The position numbers were made by a program, and so were the translations under genes. A DNA stretch of 64,000 bases from Flavobacterium potami (GTDB lineage Bacteria > Bacteroidota > Bacteroidia > Flavobacteriales > Flavobacteriaceae), in the NCBI RefSeq assembly GCF_020026915.1, contig NZ_JAINUY010000004.1, positions 372,001 through 436,000 on the forward strand. Reading direction: 5' to 3'. Shown here piece by piece: positions 1 to 8,249 of the stretch. Position 1 is the stretch's first letter. The number at the start of each line of letters is the position of its first letter. A model generated the notes under the pieces. It saw only the letters and a list, made by a program, of their open reading frames with translations, had not been told where the DNA came from and ran no database searches.

Positions 1-799
1 CTCTTTTACGGATCAACGTACTGTCAGAAAGATTTTTTCTCATTCTTTCTGCCACTTCCTGCTGTCCTTTATGACGTTTGGTTTGATTTAATTCTTCAGA
101 AAAGTGATCATCATAAGCTTGAACCAATTCGTTAATAGCACAAGAAGCTTTTAACGACCAGTCTAATAATTTTGAAGCATAATGAACATTTACCACTCCA
201 ATTCCTGTCATTACAGAAGTTCCGTTAATTAACGCTAAACCTTCTCTAATTTCTACTTGAATTGGTTTTAAACCTTCAATTTCAAAAACTTCTGGAGTCG
301 GACGTCTTTCACCTTTATAAAAAACTTCACCTTCACCAATTAAAACTAAAGCCAAATGTGATAATTGTACCAAGTCTCCACTTGCACCAACACCACCATG
401 TTCAAAAATTAAAGGCGTAATATCTCTGTTGATTAATTCTGCCATTAAATGAATTACAGAAGAATGAACTCCTGAATTTCCTAAAGAAAGGGTATTTAAT
501 CTCGCCAGAATTGCTGCTTTTGCACATTCAGGGTTTAAAGGTTTTCCAGTTCCTGAAGAGTGGCTTCTAATTAAATTATATTGTAATTGAATTTGATCAG
601 ACTCTTTAATTCTGTATTGAGCCATTGGACCAAAGCCAGTATTTACTCCGTAGATTACTTTGTTTCCTGAGAATTCTTTCAAGAAATTAAAACTTTCGTT
701 TACTCGATTTAAAACCACATCGCTTATAGCAACTTTGTTTTTCCCAAAAATTATGGCTTCAAATTCTGCTAAACTTAAATATTCATTTATTGTATTCAT
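1..799 (-). CDS. Tyrosine ammonia-lyase (HAL/PAL/TAL family), C-terminal part cut by window edge
   Basis: Reading the minus strand from the ATG at 799 gives 266 codons with no stop before base 1. The enzyme deaminates L-tyrosine to p-coumarate without a cofactor, using an MIO group formed autocatalytically from Ala-Ser-Gly. The triad is at residues 139-141 (GVGASGDLVQ), the catalytic Tyr is at about residue 50 (IYGVNTGFG), and His80 (RSHSSGTG) occupies the selectivity position associated with tyrosine preference. From memory, the N-terminal half is nearly identical to the characterised F. johnsoniae TAL of 506 aa, so about half the gene is visible. In Bacteroidota this enzyme supplies the 4-hydroxycinnamate starter of flexirubin pigments. 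It is transcribed divergently from the flavin enzyme at 901. Family and substrate are well supported; the pigment role comes from family knowledge. Confidence 0.95.
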   Translation of the reverse strand, partial: MNTINEYLSLAEFEAIIFGKNKVAISDVVLNRVNESFNFLKEFSGNKVIYGVNTGFGPMAQYRIKESDQIQLQYNLIRSHSSGTGKPLNPECAKAAILARLNTLSLGNSGVHSSVIHLMAELINRDITPLIFEHGGVGASGDLVQLSHLALVLIGEGEVFYKGERRPTPEVFEIEGLKPIQVEIREGLALINGTSVMTGIGVVNVHYASKLLDWSLKASCAINELVQAYDDHFSEELNQTKRHKGQQEVAERMRKNLSDSTLIRKR

Positions 800-835
800 C
801 AAATCAATTTTGGTTGCGCTAATTTAATTTTATTT

Positions 836-862
836 ATCAAAATAAATGTAGTTATTTTGATG
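836..862. promoter_or_regulatory. Inverted repeat in the divergent TAL / flavoenzyme promoter region
   Basis: Arms ATCAAAA (836-842) and TTTTGAT (856-862) lie between the two divergent starts. A TACATTTG box (minus strand, 875-868) could be the -7 element for the lyase. The position suits a shared operator, but the AT-rich sequence makes this tentative. Confidence 0.3.
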
Positions 863-900
863 ATGGCAAATGTAGGTTAATTAATGATAATAATTCTAAT

Positions 901-2151
901 ATGACAAAGGAGTTTGTTGATGTTTTAGTGATTGGTGCAGGACCGTCTGGATGTGTTTCGGCATCGTACCTTTTTAAAAACAACGTAAAGGTTAAAGTTG
1001 TAGAAAAAACAAAGTTTCCGAGACTTGTAGTAGGCGAGAGCCTTATTCCGCGTGTTATGGATCATTTTGCTGAGGCAGAATTGTTTGACGCGCTTGATGC
1101 AATGAACTTCGAAAAAAAATTGGGAGCTCGTTTCATTAGAGGAGCAGAAATTTGCAATTTTGATTTCAGTAAAAAATTTGGAGAAGGCTGGGATTGGACT
1201 TGGCAGGTTCCAAGAGCTGATTTTGACAACACTATGGCGCAGGAAATTGTACGAAAAGGAATTGATCTGGAATTTGAAACAGAAGTTCTGGAAGTTTCTT
1301 TTGAAGGTAAAAAATCCAAAACCATCGTAAAGGACAAAGACGGAAATTTAAAAGAAATTCACGCCAACTTTATTATCGATTCAAGCGGATACGGACGTGT
1401 TTTGCCAAGACTTTTAGACTTGGATACGCCTTCTAAATTAGATCCGCATTCTTCGATTTTTACTCATGTTAAAGATATTAATAGAGAAGAAGGAGAAGAA
1501 GGAACTCAGATTTCTTTTGATATTTTGGAAACCGAAGTTTGGCTTTGGGTAATTCCTTTCTCAAATGGAAATACAAGTTTAGGAGTTGTTGGACCCACAG
1601 ATTTTATCAATTCGCTTTCTGAAAATAAAGATAATGCTGAAGCGTTGCGAAATGCGATTCAGAAATCAGATTATTATATCAAAAGATTTAAAGGAACAGA
1701 ATTTTTGTTTGAACCAGTTAAATTAGAAAACTATTCAAGAGCAGTGAAAAGAATGTACGGAGATGGTTTTGCTTTGACAGGAAACAGTTCAGAATTCTTA
1801 GATCCGGTTTTCTCTTCGGGTGTAGCTTTTGCAACTGAATCTGGAATGTTGGCTGCCAAATTATATCTAAAAGAATCGCAAGGAATTCCTGTTGATTGGG
1901 AAGTAGAATTTACACAATATATGAAACGCGGTATTGCCGTTTTTACGACTTATGTACAAGAATGGTACACCGGAAATCTACAAACTTTATTTTTCCATCA
2001 GCCAGAAAATCCTGAGGTAAAAGAAAAAATATGTGCAGTTTTAGCAGGATATGTTTGGAATGAAGAAAATTCGTTTGTCAAGAAACATGATCACGTAATA
2101 GCAAATATGGCGTATTTACTAAATATGCAAAAAGAACAAAGCCCTGAATAA
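901..2151 (+). CDS. FAD-dependent oxidoreductase with flavin-dependent halogenase motifs, probably flexirubin tailoring
   Basis: 416 aa. The N-terminus has a Rossmann FAD motif (VIGAGPSGCVSASYL, residues 10-24) and the GESLIP segment (45-50) typical of phenol/pyrrole-type flavin halogenases. Two halogenase hallmarks are present: WLWVIP (214-219, the WxWxIP motif) and FLDPVFSSG (299-307, FxxPxxSxG). Lys72/Lys73 in a KKLGARF context may be the catalytic lysine that carries the hypohalite. Such enzymes use FADH2, O2 and halide to halogenate electron-rich aromatics. Next to a tyrosine ammonia-lyase, the likely substrate is the phenol ring of a flexirubin precursor, since chlorinated flexirubins are known. 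Ring hydroxylation is the alternative, because many annotated relatives are untested. The motifs are seen; the substrate is inferred. Confidence 0.75.
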   Translation: MTKEFVDVLVIGAGPSGCVSASYLFKNNVKVKVVEKTKFPRLVVGESLIPRVMDHFAEAELFDALDAMNFEKKLGARFIRGAEICNFDFSKKFGEGWDWTWQVPRADFDNTMAQEIVRKGIDLEFETEVLEVSFEGKKSKTIVKDKDGNLKEIHANFIIDSSGYGRVLPRLLDLDTPSKLDPHSSIFTHVKDINREEGEEGTQISFDILETEVWLWVIPFSNGNTSLGVVGPTDFINSLSENKDNAEALRNAIQKSDYYIKRFKGTEFLFEPVKLENYSRAVKRMYGDGFALTGNSSEFLDPVFSSGVAFATESGMLAAKLYLKESQGIPVDWEVEFTQYMKRGIAVFTTYVQEWYTGNLQTLFFHQPENPEVKEKICAVLAGYVWNEENSFVKKHDHVIANMAYLLNMQKEQSPE

Positions 2152-2165
2152 TCAGGGCTTTTTTT
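2138..2165. terminator. Bidirectional intrinsic terminator
   Basis: The hairpin AGCCCTGA/TCAGGGCT is flanked by A and T runs. It sits between the convergent stops at 2151 and 2167 and can serve both genes. Confidence 0.85.
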
Positions 2166-2166
2166 G

Positions 2167-2769
2167 TTATTTCATTTTCTTTATAATTAGTTTTGACATC
2201 GATTTTGCTGTTTTAGCATAACCTTCTCCAAGTCTAGATTCGTTGCTGAAATTACTTCCCCATTGATCTCCGGGAGCTTCGTCGCTTGTAATCTCCAACA
2301 AAACATTTGATTTATTATTAGAATCGACAAATTTAAGGTTGGTAGTTACTTTTGCAGGTTGTTTCATAATTCCTGCATCCCAACCAGGAAAAAGCCAAAC
2401 TGTTTTTACAATCAGGGTATAAGGCGTTTTTAATCCTTCCTGAAAATTCAAATCTTTTTTCTCTTTCGTTAAAACGATATTAGCGATTTCTAAAAATTTA
2501 GGCGTCCAGATATTTTCTCTTGCCGCAATCCATTTTTTCTCCCAGATATTACCGTTTCCTTTTGCTTTTTTGTCTAAATCGGCTTTGTGTTCCTGAACGT
2601 ATTGTGCTTCGGGCATTTTTTCTTTCATCATAGTAAAATCACTATAATCAAAAATAACATTCACTTCTTTTTGGTCTTTTAAAAAGTCAAAATTTCCCTG
2701 AACAACATCCATATCTTGAGCAAATGCAGCTCCCGATAGTAAAAGGCATGCAATAATTAGTTTTTTCAT
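2167..2769 (-). CDS. Exported protein of unknown function
   Basis: 200 aa. It starts with a clear Sec signal peptide (MKKLIIACLLLSGAAFAQ, cleavage after AFA). The mature part is about 180 residues, rich in Lys, Asp and Trp, with no transmembrane segment and no lipobox, so it is periplasmic or secreted. The C-terminal third (TTNLKFVDSNNKSNVLLEI... followed by GEGYAKTAKSMSKLI) looks like a small beta-rich domain ending in a helix. I do not recognise a catalytic motif or a named family. It is convergent with the flavoenzyme and shares its terminator, and is separated from the fucose genes by another terminator, so it is probably monocistronic. Confidence 0.75.
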   Translation of the reverse strand: MKKLIIACLLLSGAAFAQDMDVVQGNFDFLKDQKEVNVIFDYSDFTMMKEKMPEAQYVQEHKADLDKKAKGNGNIWEKKWIAARENIWTPKFLEIANIVLTKEKKDLNFQEGLKTPYTLIVKTVWLFPGWDAGIMKQPAKVTTNLKFVDSNNKSNVLLEITSDEAPGDQWGSNFSNESRLGEGYAKTAKSMSKLIIKKMK

Positions 2770-2871
2770 TTTTTAATAATTGAGGTTGTTTTTATGATTT
2801 TAAAATTAATTAAAAACACTAAATAACAACATATTACATGTTAAAATAAAATTACCTTTTCGTTTCAAAAC

Positions 2872-2906
2872 AAAAAGAGGATTTCGTTTAGAAATCCTCT
2901 TTTTTA
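2872..2906. terminator. Intrinsic terminator ending the fucose-gene transcript
   Basis: The stem AGAGGATTTC/GAAATCCTCT is bordered by A and T runs in both directions. It lies just past the stop of the mutarotase gene on the minus strand. Confidence 0.8.
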
Positions 2907-2928
2907 TTTTTAGAAATAAGAATGAATA

Positions 2929-3264
2929 TTACAATTCAAATATCTTATCCATTAAAATCCATTTTTGTCCTGGTTTTGCCCAAGGAAGCGCTTGTTGGAA
3001 TTTCCACATTAAAGTTTCCCATTCTTGGACTTTTTCGTTGGCGGCGTCGGCTTTGTCTTTTTTCTCAAAAGAGAAATTTTCATCACCTTCGATAATCATA
3101 AAAAGTCTATTTCCTGTGCAGTAAATATCCAGAACTAAAATTCCTGCATCTTGAATGCTTTTTTTAATTTCAGGCCAAATGTTTTCATGCAGTTTTTTGT
3201 ATTCTGAAATTAAGTCTGCATCATCTTTTAGGTCTAAAGCCAGACAGAATTTTTGTGTTGCCAT
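2929..3264 (-). CDS. L-rhamnose mutarotase family protein, probable L-fucose mutarotase
   Basis: 111 aa, the usual size of the RhaM/DUF718 family of dimeric ferredoxin-like mutarotases, which interconvert alpha and beta anomers of 6-deoxyhexoses in the cytoplasm. The HENIWPEI segment (residues 26-33) matches the conserved catalytic-His region HxxIWPE, and the Trp-rich C-terminus (WETLMWKFQQ, WAKPGQKW) is typical. The start is 10 bases after the stop of the FAH-family hydrolase, so the two are co-transcribed and this is the last gene of the operon. Together with the SDR, dehydratase and hydrolase genes upstream, this points to L-fucose rather than rhamnose. Anomer interconversion would feed the pyranose dehydrogenase. 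The family is firm; the sugar is inferred. Confidence 0.85.
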   Translation of the reverse strand: MATQKFCLALDLKDDADLISEYKKLHENIWPEIKKSIQDAGILVLDIYCTGNRLFMIIEGDENFSFEKKDKADAANEKVQEWETLMWKFQQALPWAKPGQKWILMDKIFEL

Positions 3265-3274
3265 AATCTTAAAT

Positions 3275-4129
3275 TTATCCTTGGTAAGCTACAGCAGTTT
3301 GTTTGCTTGTACCTAAACCTTCAATTCCTAATTCGATTACGTCACCTGCTTTAATGTAAATTGGATCTGGTTTAATTCCAAGACCAACTCCCGGAGGCGT
3401 TCCTGTGCTGATTACGTCGCCAGGAAGCAATGTCATAAACTGACTTAAATAATGTACTAAAAACGGAATTTTGAAAATTAAGTTTGAAGTATTACTGTTT
3501 TGGAACGTTTTTCCGTTTACAGTCAACCACATTTTCAAATTGTTTACATCGCCAACTTCGTCTGGAGTTGCCATAATTGGTCCAAGAGGAGCAAAGGTAT
3601 CAGAACCTTTTCCTTTTGCCCATTGTCCGCCACGTTCGATTTGGAAAGCTCTTTCGCTGTAATCATTCAAAAGGCAATATCCTGCGATATAGTTTGGCGC
3701 ATCTTCTTCAGAAACATAACTTGCTTTTTTACCCACAACAAATGCCAATTCTACTTCCCAATCTGTTTTTTCACTGTTTTTTGGAATGATCAAATTGTCA
3801 TTTGGCCCGCATAAAGAAGTGGTAGATTTAAAGAAAATAATTGGTTCTTCTGGAATTGCTGCTCCAGTTTCTTCGCAGTGATCTACATAATTTAATCCGA
3901 TGCAGATAATTTTTGAAGGACGCGCAACAGGCGAACCTAAACGAACTGAATCGCTAACTTCTGGAAGTGCAGGGTTATTTTTTAAAGCTTCTTCTAATTT
4001 TTTTAATCCGTCATTTTCAAAAAAAGCTTCGTTGTAATCTGTTACGATAGACGAAACATCATATCTTTTATCATTTAGTAAAACCCCTGGTTTTTCTTTT
4101 CCTTCTTCTCCAAATCTAATAAGTTTCAT
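3275..4129 (-). CDS. Fumarylacetoacetate hydrolase family protein, likely 2,4-diketo-3-deoxy-L-fuconate hydrolase
   Basis: 284 aa, a full-length FAH-fold enzyme. The metal-binding acidic residues are visible in DWEVELAFVVGK (about residues 122-133), together with LNDYSER and the upstream NYVDHCEETG segment. The C-terminal GLGTSKQTAVAY is typical of the family. Members related to LRA6/fuconate-pathway hydrolases cleave 2,4-diketo-3-deoxy sugar acids to pyruvate and lactate, using Mg2+ or Mn2+. The gene sits directly upstream of the mutarotase and downstream of an SDR dehydrogenase and a sugar-acid dehydratase. That is the order expected for the last carbon-splitting step of non-phosphorylating L-fucose catabolism. 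A 373-base repeat-filled spacer separates it from the SDR, so transcription may restart or be processed there. Confidence 0.88.
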   Translation of the reverse strand: MKLIRFGEEGKEKPGVLLNDKRYDVSSIVTDYNEAFFENDGLKKLEEALKNNPALPEVSDSVRLGSPVARPSKIICIGLNYVDHCEETGAAIPEEPIIFFKSTTSLCGPNDNLIIPKNSEKTDWEVELAFVVGKKASYVSEEDAPNYIAGYCLLNDYSERAFQIERGGQWAKGKGSDTFAPLGPIMATPDEVGDVNNLKMWLTVNGKTFQNSNTSNLIFKIPFLVHYLSQFMTLLPGDVISTGTPPGVGLGIKPDPIYIKAGDVIELGIEGLGTSKQTAVAYQG

Positions 4130-4152
4130 AATCTTTTAATTTTTTAGTAATG

Positions 4153-4222
4153 TGTTTTTTTGCCACGAATTGCACCAATTTTCACGAATTATAAATTTGT
4201 GTGAATTTGTGAAATTTGTGGT
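4153..4222 (-). repeat. CACGAATT-type interspersed inverted repeat (inverted copy of 25284-25348)
   Basis: The sequence begins TTGCCACGAATTGCACCAAT and is almost the reverse complement of the element at 25284-25348. Its ends are partly self-complementary (CCACGAATT / AATTTGTGG). It is an intergenic flavobacterial repeat with no coding content. The gap 4130-4502 holds only this, the palindrome at 4277 and the repeat at 4381. Confidence 0.7.
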
Positions 4223-4276
4223 TTATATTTTTTGCCGCAGATCTAAAGGATTAAAAAGGATTTTATTTCCTGTTTT

Positions 4277-4343
4277 TGTCAGGCTGAGCGAAGTCGAAGC
4301 CCACGTCCAATTGGAGCGCCCTTCGACTTCGCTCAGGGTGACA
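4277..4343 (+). repeat. 67-bp palindromic interspersed repeat, copy 1
   Basis: Long imperfect hairpin. The arms are TGTCAGGCTGAGCGAAGTCG and its complement, and the centre is the CCAATTGG palindrome. It is nearly identical to 8138-8204 and, inverted, to 9075-9141. The flanks of copies 1 and 2 also match (AAAGGATTAAAA upstream, AACTAAAACGAATCATT downstream). It is REP-like, and no transposase is nearby. Confidence 0.9.
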
Positions 4344-4380
4344 AACTAAAACGAATCATTTATCTGTGGCTTTATATTTT

Positions 4381-4495
4381 TTTTCGCCACGAATTCACGA
4401 ATTTTTACAAATCGTAATTCGTGAAATTCGCAGTAATTTTGAAGCAAATTTCACAGATTTTTTAATCATTTTAATTCGTGAATTCGTGGCTATTT
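4381..4495. repeat. CACGAATT-type inverted repeat
   Basis: Begins GCCACGAATTCACGAATTTT and ends TTAATTCGTGAATTCGTGGC, so the ends form a long stem around an internal imperfect repeat. It ends close to the SDR stop at 4503. Confidence 0.75.
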
Positions 4496-4502
4496 CTTCT
4501 TT

Positions 4503-5267
4503 TTAGTTATTCAATTTAATAAAACCTCCATCAATTGGGTAGTCAGAACCTGTGATGAAAGAAGACTCGTCGCTGCATAAGAATAAAGCCAAAGTTGCGA
4601 TTTCATCTGGTTTTCCCATACGACCGATTGGCTGTGATTGCGATAATTTTTCGAAGATTTCTTCTTCTTTTCCTGGATAATTTTTAGCAATAAATCCGTC
4701 TACGAAAGGCGTGTGAACTCTCGCAGGAGAAATAGAATTACATCTGATTTTATCATTCAAATAATCTTTTGCAACCGATAAAGTCATCGCCATAACTGCA
4801 CCTTTTGCAGTAGAATAAGCAAAACGATCTGGAATTCCAACCCAGCAAGCAATTGAAGCCAAGTTCAAAATTACACCTCCGCCAGAACCTCTCAAAGCAG
4901 GAATCGAAGCATGAAGACAGTTGTAAACCCCTTTTACGTTTACATTCATGATTCTGTCAAAATCAGATTCAGAAGTTGTGTCAACTTTTCCAACGTGAGC
5001 AATTCCCGCGTTATTTACTAGAATATTGATATTTCCGATTTTTTGGAAAGTTGCATTTACTTGTTCGTGGTTTGAAACGTCGCAAGCGTGAGCAAAAACA
5101 CTTCCTCCAGCCGATTTGATTTCTTCAACCGTTTCTTTTGCACTTTCTTCGGTTAATTCTAAAATATGAACTTCAGCTCCTTGTTTCGCAAATAAAACAG
5201 AAATCGCTCTTCCGATTCCGCTTCCTCCACCTGTGATAATTGCTTTTTTATTTTGTAATGAAAACAT
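4503..5267 (-). CDS. SDR-family dehydrogenase, probable 2-keto-3-deoxy-L-fuconate dehydrogenase
   Basis: 254 aa classical short-chain dehydrogenase. It has the TGGGSGIG cofactor motif (residues 12-19), NNAG, a catalytic Ser in NLASIA and the canonical YxxxK (YSTAK, about 152-156). The family binds NAD(H). In L-fucose/L-rhamnose catabolism such an SDR oxidises the C4 hydroxyl of 2-keto-3-deoxy-fuconate to the 2,4-diketo acid, which the FAH-family protein downstream then cleaves. It lies 39 bases after the dehydratase gene on the same strand, so the two are probably one operon. It differs from the second SDR at 8250, which lacks the active-site lysine. The exact substrate is inferred from neighbours. 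Confidence 0.87.
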   Translation of the reverse strand: MFSLQNKKAIITGGGSGIGRAISVLFAKQGAEVHILELTEESAKETVEEIKSAGGSVFAHACDVSNHEQVNATFQKIGNINILVNNAGIAHVGKVDTTSESDFDRIMNVNVKGVYNCLHASIPALRGSGGGVILNLASIACWVGIPDRFAYSTAKGAVMAMTLSVAKDYLNDKIRCNSISPARVHTPFVDGFIAKNYPGKEEEIFEKLSQSQPIGRMGKPDEIATLALFLCSDESSFITGSDYPIDGGFIKLNN

Positions 5268-5306
5268 TTGATATAAATTTTTATAGTTATTTTTTAATTG
5301 AGTCTT

Positions 5307-6962
5307 TTACAAAGATACGCCACGTTTCCACGGAATAAAATCATCTTGGTTTAATTGTACTGCTTTCGGAATAATTTCGCCGCTTGCCGCTTTGATGCAG
5401 TATTCTAAAATTTCCTCGCCCATTTCTTCAATAGATTTTTCACCACTAATAATTGGTCCGCAGTCAATATCGATGATATCTTTCATTCTAGTTGCCAAAA
5501 CAGAATTTGTAGCTACTTTAATTACAGGGCAAACCGGATTTCCTGTTGGAGTTCCTAAACCTGTTGTAAACAAAATCAAAGTTGCTCCAGAAGCCGCTTT
5601 TCCAGTTGTTGCTTCCACATCATTTCCTGGTGTGCAAACCAAACTTAAACCTGGTTTTGTAACCAATTCGGTATAATCTAAAACGTCAACAACAGGAGAA
5701 GTTCCACCTTTTTTGGCCGCTCCAGCACTTTTGATAGCATCGGTAATTAAACCATCTTTAATATTTCCTGGAGACGGATTCATATGAAATCCTGAACCAA
5801 CTTTATGAGCCAGTTCATCGTAAGATTCCATTAAATTGATGAATTTTTTAGCATTGTCTTCTGTAATGCATCTGTCGATTAAGTTCTGCTCAGCTCCACA
5901 TAATTCTGGGAATTCTGCCAAAAGAATTTTTCCGCCTAAAGCGACTACTAAATCTGAAGTGTAACCCACAGCAGGATTTGCAGAAACACCGCTGAAACCG
6001 TCGCTTCCGCCACATTTTACTCCAATGCATAAATCGCTTAATGGCGCATCTGTTCTTTCGTATTGGTTGATTTCGATTAAACCTTCAAAAGTCTTTTTGA
6101 TGGCATTTGTAATCAGAACTTCTTCGCTTTCTGTTAGTTGCTGTTCAAAAATAAACAACGGTTTGTCGAATTCTGGATTTTGTCTTTTTACATCATTTAC
6201 AAAATCCTGAACTTGTAAATGCTGGCATCCTAAACTCAAAAGCGTGATTCCACCAACGTTTGGATGATTCGCATAAGAAGCCAATAAAGCGCTCAAAGTA
6301 GAAGCATCCTGACGCGTTCCACCGCAACCACCTTGGTGATTTAAGAATTTAATTCCGTCCACATTTTCAAAAACACGTTTGTTTTTCGGCGTCGGATTCA
6401 ATTCAATATTAATATCGTTAATATCATTTCCGTTTAAATAACCTTCCAGTAATTCGTGCGTAAATTGATTGTATTTGTCTGTTACCGCATAACCCAATTG
6501 CTTGTGTAAAGCTTCTTTGATTACGTCAAGATTTCTGTTTTCACAAAAAACAGTCGGAACAAAAAGCCAGTAATTTGCTGTTCCAACGCGTCCGTCTTTT
6601 CTTTTGTAACCTTTAAAAGTTCTGTTTTCAAACTTAGAAACATCTGGTGCATTCCATTCGTAAGACGCATTTCTGTAAGCGTAAGGATCTGCGGCATGTT
6701 TTAAGTTTTCGGTCGTCATTAAACTCCCTTTGACAATATCATTTTGCACTTTTCCAACCAAAACACCGTACATGTTTACTTCTTCTCCCTGCTTCATATC
6801 TTGCATGTAGAATTTATGTTTGGCTTTGATGAGGTCTTGTAAAACGTAAGTTTCGTTTTCAAAAAGAATGGTTTCTCCTTTTGGTAAGTCGGTTAAAGCT
6901 ACAAGAACATTATCGTCCGGATGTAGTTTTACCACTAGTTTTTTAGTAGTATTCTCCAGCAT
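5307..6962 (-). CDS. UxaA-type altronate/sugar-acid dehydratase, likely L-fuconate dehydratase
   Basis: About 550 aa from the ATG at 6962. An upstream in-frame ATG at 7013 would add 17 Lys/Thr-rich residues unlike the family, so I chose the inner start. The N-terminal SAF-like domain (residues ~1-100) is followed by the long UxaA C-terminal region with conserved motifs NHQGGCGG, GVKCGGSDGFSG, GCQ and CTPGNDVEATTG, where cysteines hold the Fe-S centre or metal. Altronate and galactarate dehydratases of this family remove water from aldonic acids to give 2-keto-3-deoxy acids. Within an L-fucose cluster it probably replaces the enolase-superfamily fuconate dehydratase used elsewhere. It is divergent from the AraC regulator at 7112, which likely controls it. 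Confidence 0.88.
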   Translation of the reverse strand: MLENTTKKLVVKLHPDDNVLVALTDLPKGETILFENETYVLQDLIKAKHKFYMQDMKQGEEVNMYGVLVGKVQNDIVKGSLMTTENLKHAADPYAYRNASYEWNAPDVSKFENRTFKGYKRKDGRVGTANYWLFVPTVFCENRNLDVIKEALHKQLGYAVTDKYNQFTHELLEGYLNGNDINDINIELNPTPKNKRVFENVDGIKFLNHQGGCGGTRQDASTLSALLASYANHPNVGGITLLSLGCQHLQVQDFVNDVKRQNPEFDKPLFIFEQQLTESEEVLITNAIKKTFEGLIEINQYERTDAPLSDLCIGVKCGGSDGFSGVSANPAVGYTSDLVVALGGKILLAEFPELCGAEQNLIDRCITEDNAKKFINLMESYDELAHKVGSGFHMNPSPGNIKDGLITDAIKSAGAAKKGGTSPVVDVLDYTELVTKPGLSLVCTPGNDVEATTGKAASGATLILFTTGLGTPTGNPVCPVIKVATNSVLATRMKDIIDIDCGPIISGEKSIEEMGEEILEYCIKAASGEIIPKAVQLNQDDFIPWKRGVSL

Positions 6963-7111
6963 TGTTTTTTCTTTTTTTCTTTTTTGTGTTGTCGTTAACC
7001 GCTTTATTTTCATTAAAATTTGGGCAGTAAACGAAAAATAAAATTAGTTTTTTTAGTCTTTTGTTATTAGTCTAATATTATCCGTGTATAATCTTTAATT
7101 ATCTTTGCAAT

Positions 7112-7975
7112 ATGAAATTGGAACAAACTAAAATAACGTCTTATCTCAACTCAAGAGTTTCGGTGCTAAATCGCATTGAGCCATTTTTTCAGGCGCCGTT
7201 TCATTCGCATCCAGAATTGGAATTGGTGTATGTAAAAGAGAGTTTTGGTAAAAGAATTATCGGAAATTCGGTAATGCCGTTTGAGCCTGGAGATATGGTT
7301 TTTTTAGGTTCTGATATTCCTCACGTTTGGCTGAATGATGAAAAATATTATCAAGGAATTGAAGATTTAAAAGCCAATTCGATAGTCGTATATTTTCATA
7401 AAGATATTTTCGGACCGACTTTTTACGAATTAAAAGAAACTCAGAAAATCAACGAACTCTTTTTTCAAGCCGGAAAAGGAATTTCAATTATTGGAAAAAC
7501 AAATAAGCAAATTGCTAAAAAACTAGAGAAATTAGTTGCTAAAAAAGACTTCGAAGTAATCGTCGGTCTTTTTGAAATTTTATCCATTCTTTCGGACAGT
7601 CAGGATAAGATTTATATCAATGATGAAATTTATTCTCTAATGCAGAAGGATTCAAAAGTGGATCGACTTTCGGAGGTTTTTCAATATGTGAATAAAAATT
7701 TCAAAAAGAATATTTCCTTAGAAGAAATTGCCGCTGTCGCAAATATGACTCGGACTTCTTTCTGTAGAATGTTTAGAGTAAAAACAAAAAAGAATTTTGT
7801 GGATTATCTGCATGAAATCAGGATTTCAAATGCTTGTAAGTTGCTTTTGGAAACCGATAAAAGCATGTCTGAGATTGCGTATGATTGTGGGTATAAAACG
7901 GCTTCTAATTTTAATAAACTCTTTAAGAAGTTTAAAGGGATTACGCCTTCTGAGTTTAAGAATAGTGCGATATGA
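7112..7975 (+). CDS. AraC-family transcriptional regulator with N-terminal cupin domain
   Basis: 287 aa. The N-terminal cupin-like sensor (residues ~15-110) includes FHSHPELELVYVKE and PGDMVFLGSDIPHVW. The C-terminal double helix-turn-helix AraC domain (~185-285) ends with the signature SEIAYDCGYKTASNFNKLF and the typical KGITPSEF tail. It is transcribed divergently from the dehydratase operon and lies between the two L-fucose transcription units, so it is the obvious local activator. The inducer is probably L-fucose or a pathway intermediate (inferred). A TATCTTTG box, resembling the flavobacterial -7 element, lies at 7100-7107, only four bases before the ATG. The mRNA would then be leaderless, or the true promoter is elsewhere. 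Confidence 0.9.
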   Translation: MKLEQTKITSYLNSRVSVLNRIEPFFQAPFHSHPELELVYVKESFGKRIIGNSVMPFEPGDMVFLGSDIPHVWLNDEKYYQGIEDLKANSIVVYFHKDIFGPTFYELKETQKINELFFQAGKGISIIGKTNKQIAKKLEKLVAKKDFEVIVGLFEILSILSDSQDKIYINDEIYSLMQKDSKVDRLSEVFQYVNKNFKKNISLEEIAAVANMTRTSFCRMFRVKTKKNFVDYLHEIRISNACKLLLETDKSMSEIAYDCGYKTASNFNKLFKKFKGITPSEFKNSAI

Positions 7976-7984
7976 TTTGAAAAG

Positions 7985-8100
7985 AAATAGCCACGAATTC
8001 ACGAATTTAAAATGCTCAGTCTGAGTGAAAAATTAGCTTGAATTTCACGAATTGAAAAATCTGCGCAATCTGCAAAATCTGCGGGAGAAATTTATGCCAC
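7985..8100. repeat. CACGAATT-type intergenic repeat block
   Basis: Contains GCCACGAATTCACGAATTTA followed by TTTCACGAATTG and short repeats of the word AATCTGC. It is related to 4381-4495 and joins directly to the 67-bp palindrome at 8138. No gene is apparent. Confidence 0.6.
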
Positions 8101-8137
8101 AGATTTAAAGGATTAAAATGATTTTTAGACCCAGTTT

Positions 8138-8204
8138 TGTCAGGCTGAGCGAAGTCGAAGCCCACGTCCAATTGGAACGCCCTTCGACTTCGCTCAGGGT
8201 GACA
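8138..8204 (+). repeat. 67-bp palindromic interspersed repeat, copy 2
   Basis: Same orientation as copy 1 at 4277 and the same length. Only a few substitutions separate them (for example GGAACGCC for GGAGCGCC). The flanking words AAAGGATTAAAA and ACTAAAACGAATCATT are shared with copy 1, so the repeated unit is larger than the palindrome itself. Confidence 0.9.
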
Positions 8205-8249
8205 ACTAAAACGAATCATTTTTAACCCTCTTAATCTGCGCAAAAAATA

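Noticed and set aside
3471..3814. Overlapping plus-strand frames inside the FAH-family gene
   Set aside because: They are antisense shadows of a well-supported conserved gene.
4152..4349. 65-codon open frame on the plus strand
   Set aside because: It runs entirely through interspersed repeats (4153-4222, 4277-4343) and has no protein-like composition.
5307..7013. Longer start of the dehydratase at 7013
   Set aside because: It adds a Lys/Thr-rich 17-residue tail unlike the family; the ATG at 6962 gives the normal N-terminus.
8016..8243. 75-codon open frame on the minus strand
   Set aside because: It covers the 67-bp palindrome and CACGAATT repeats; the reading frame is a by-product of the repeats.
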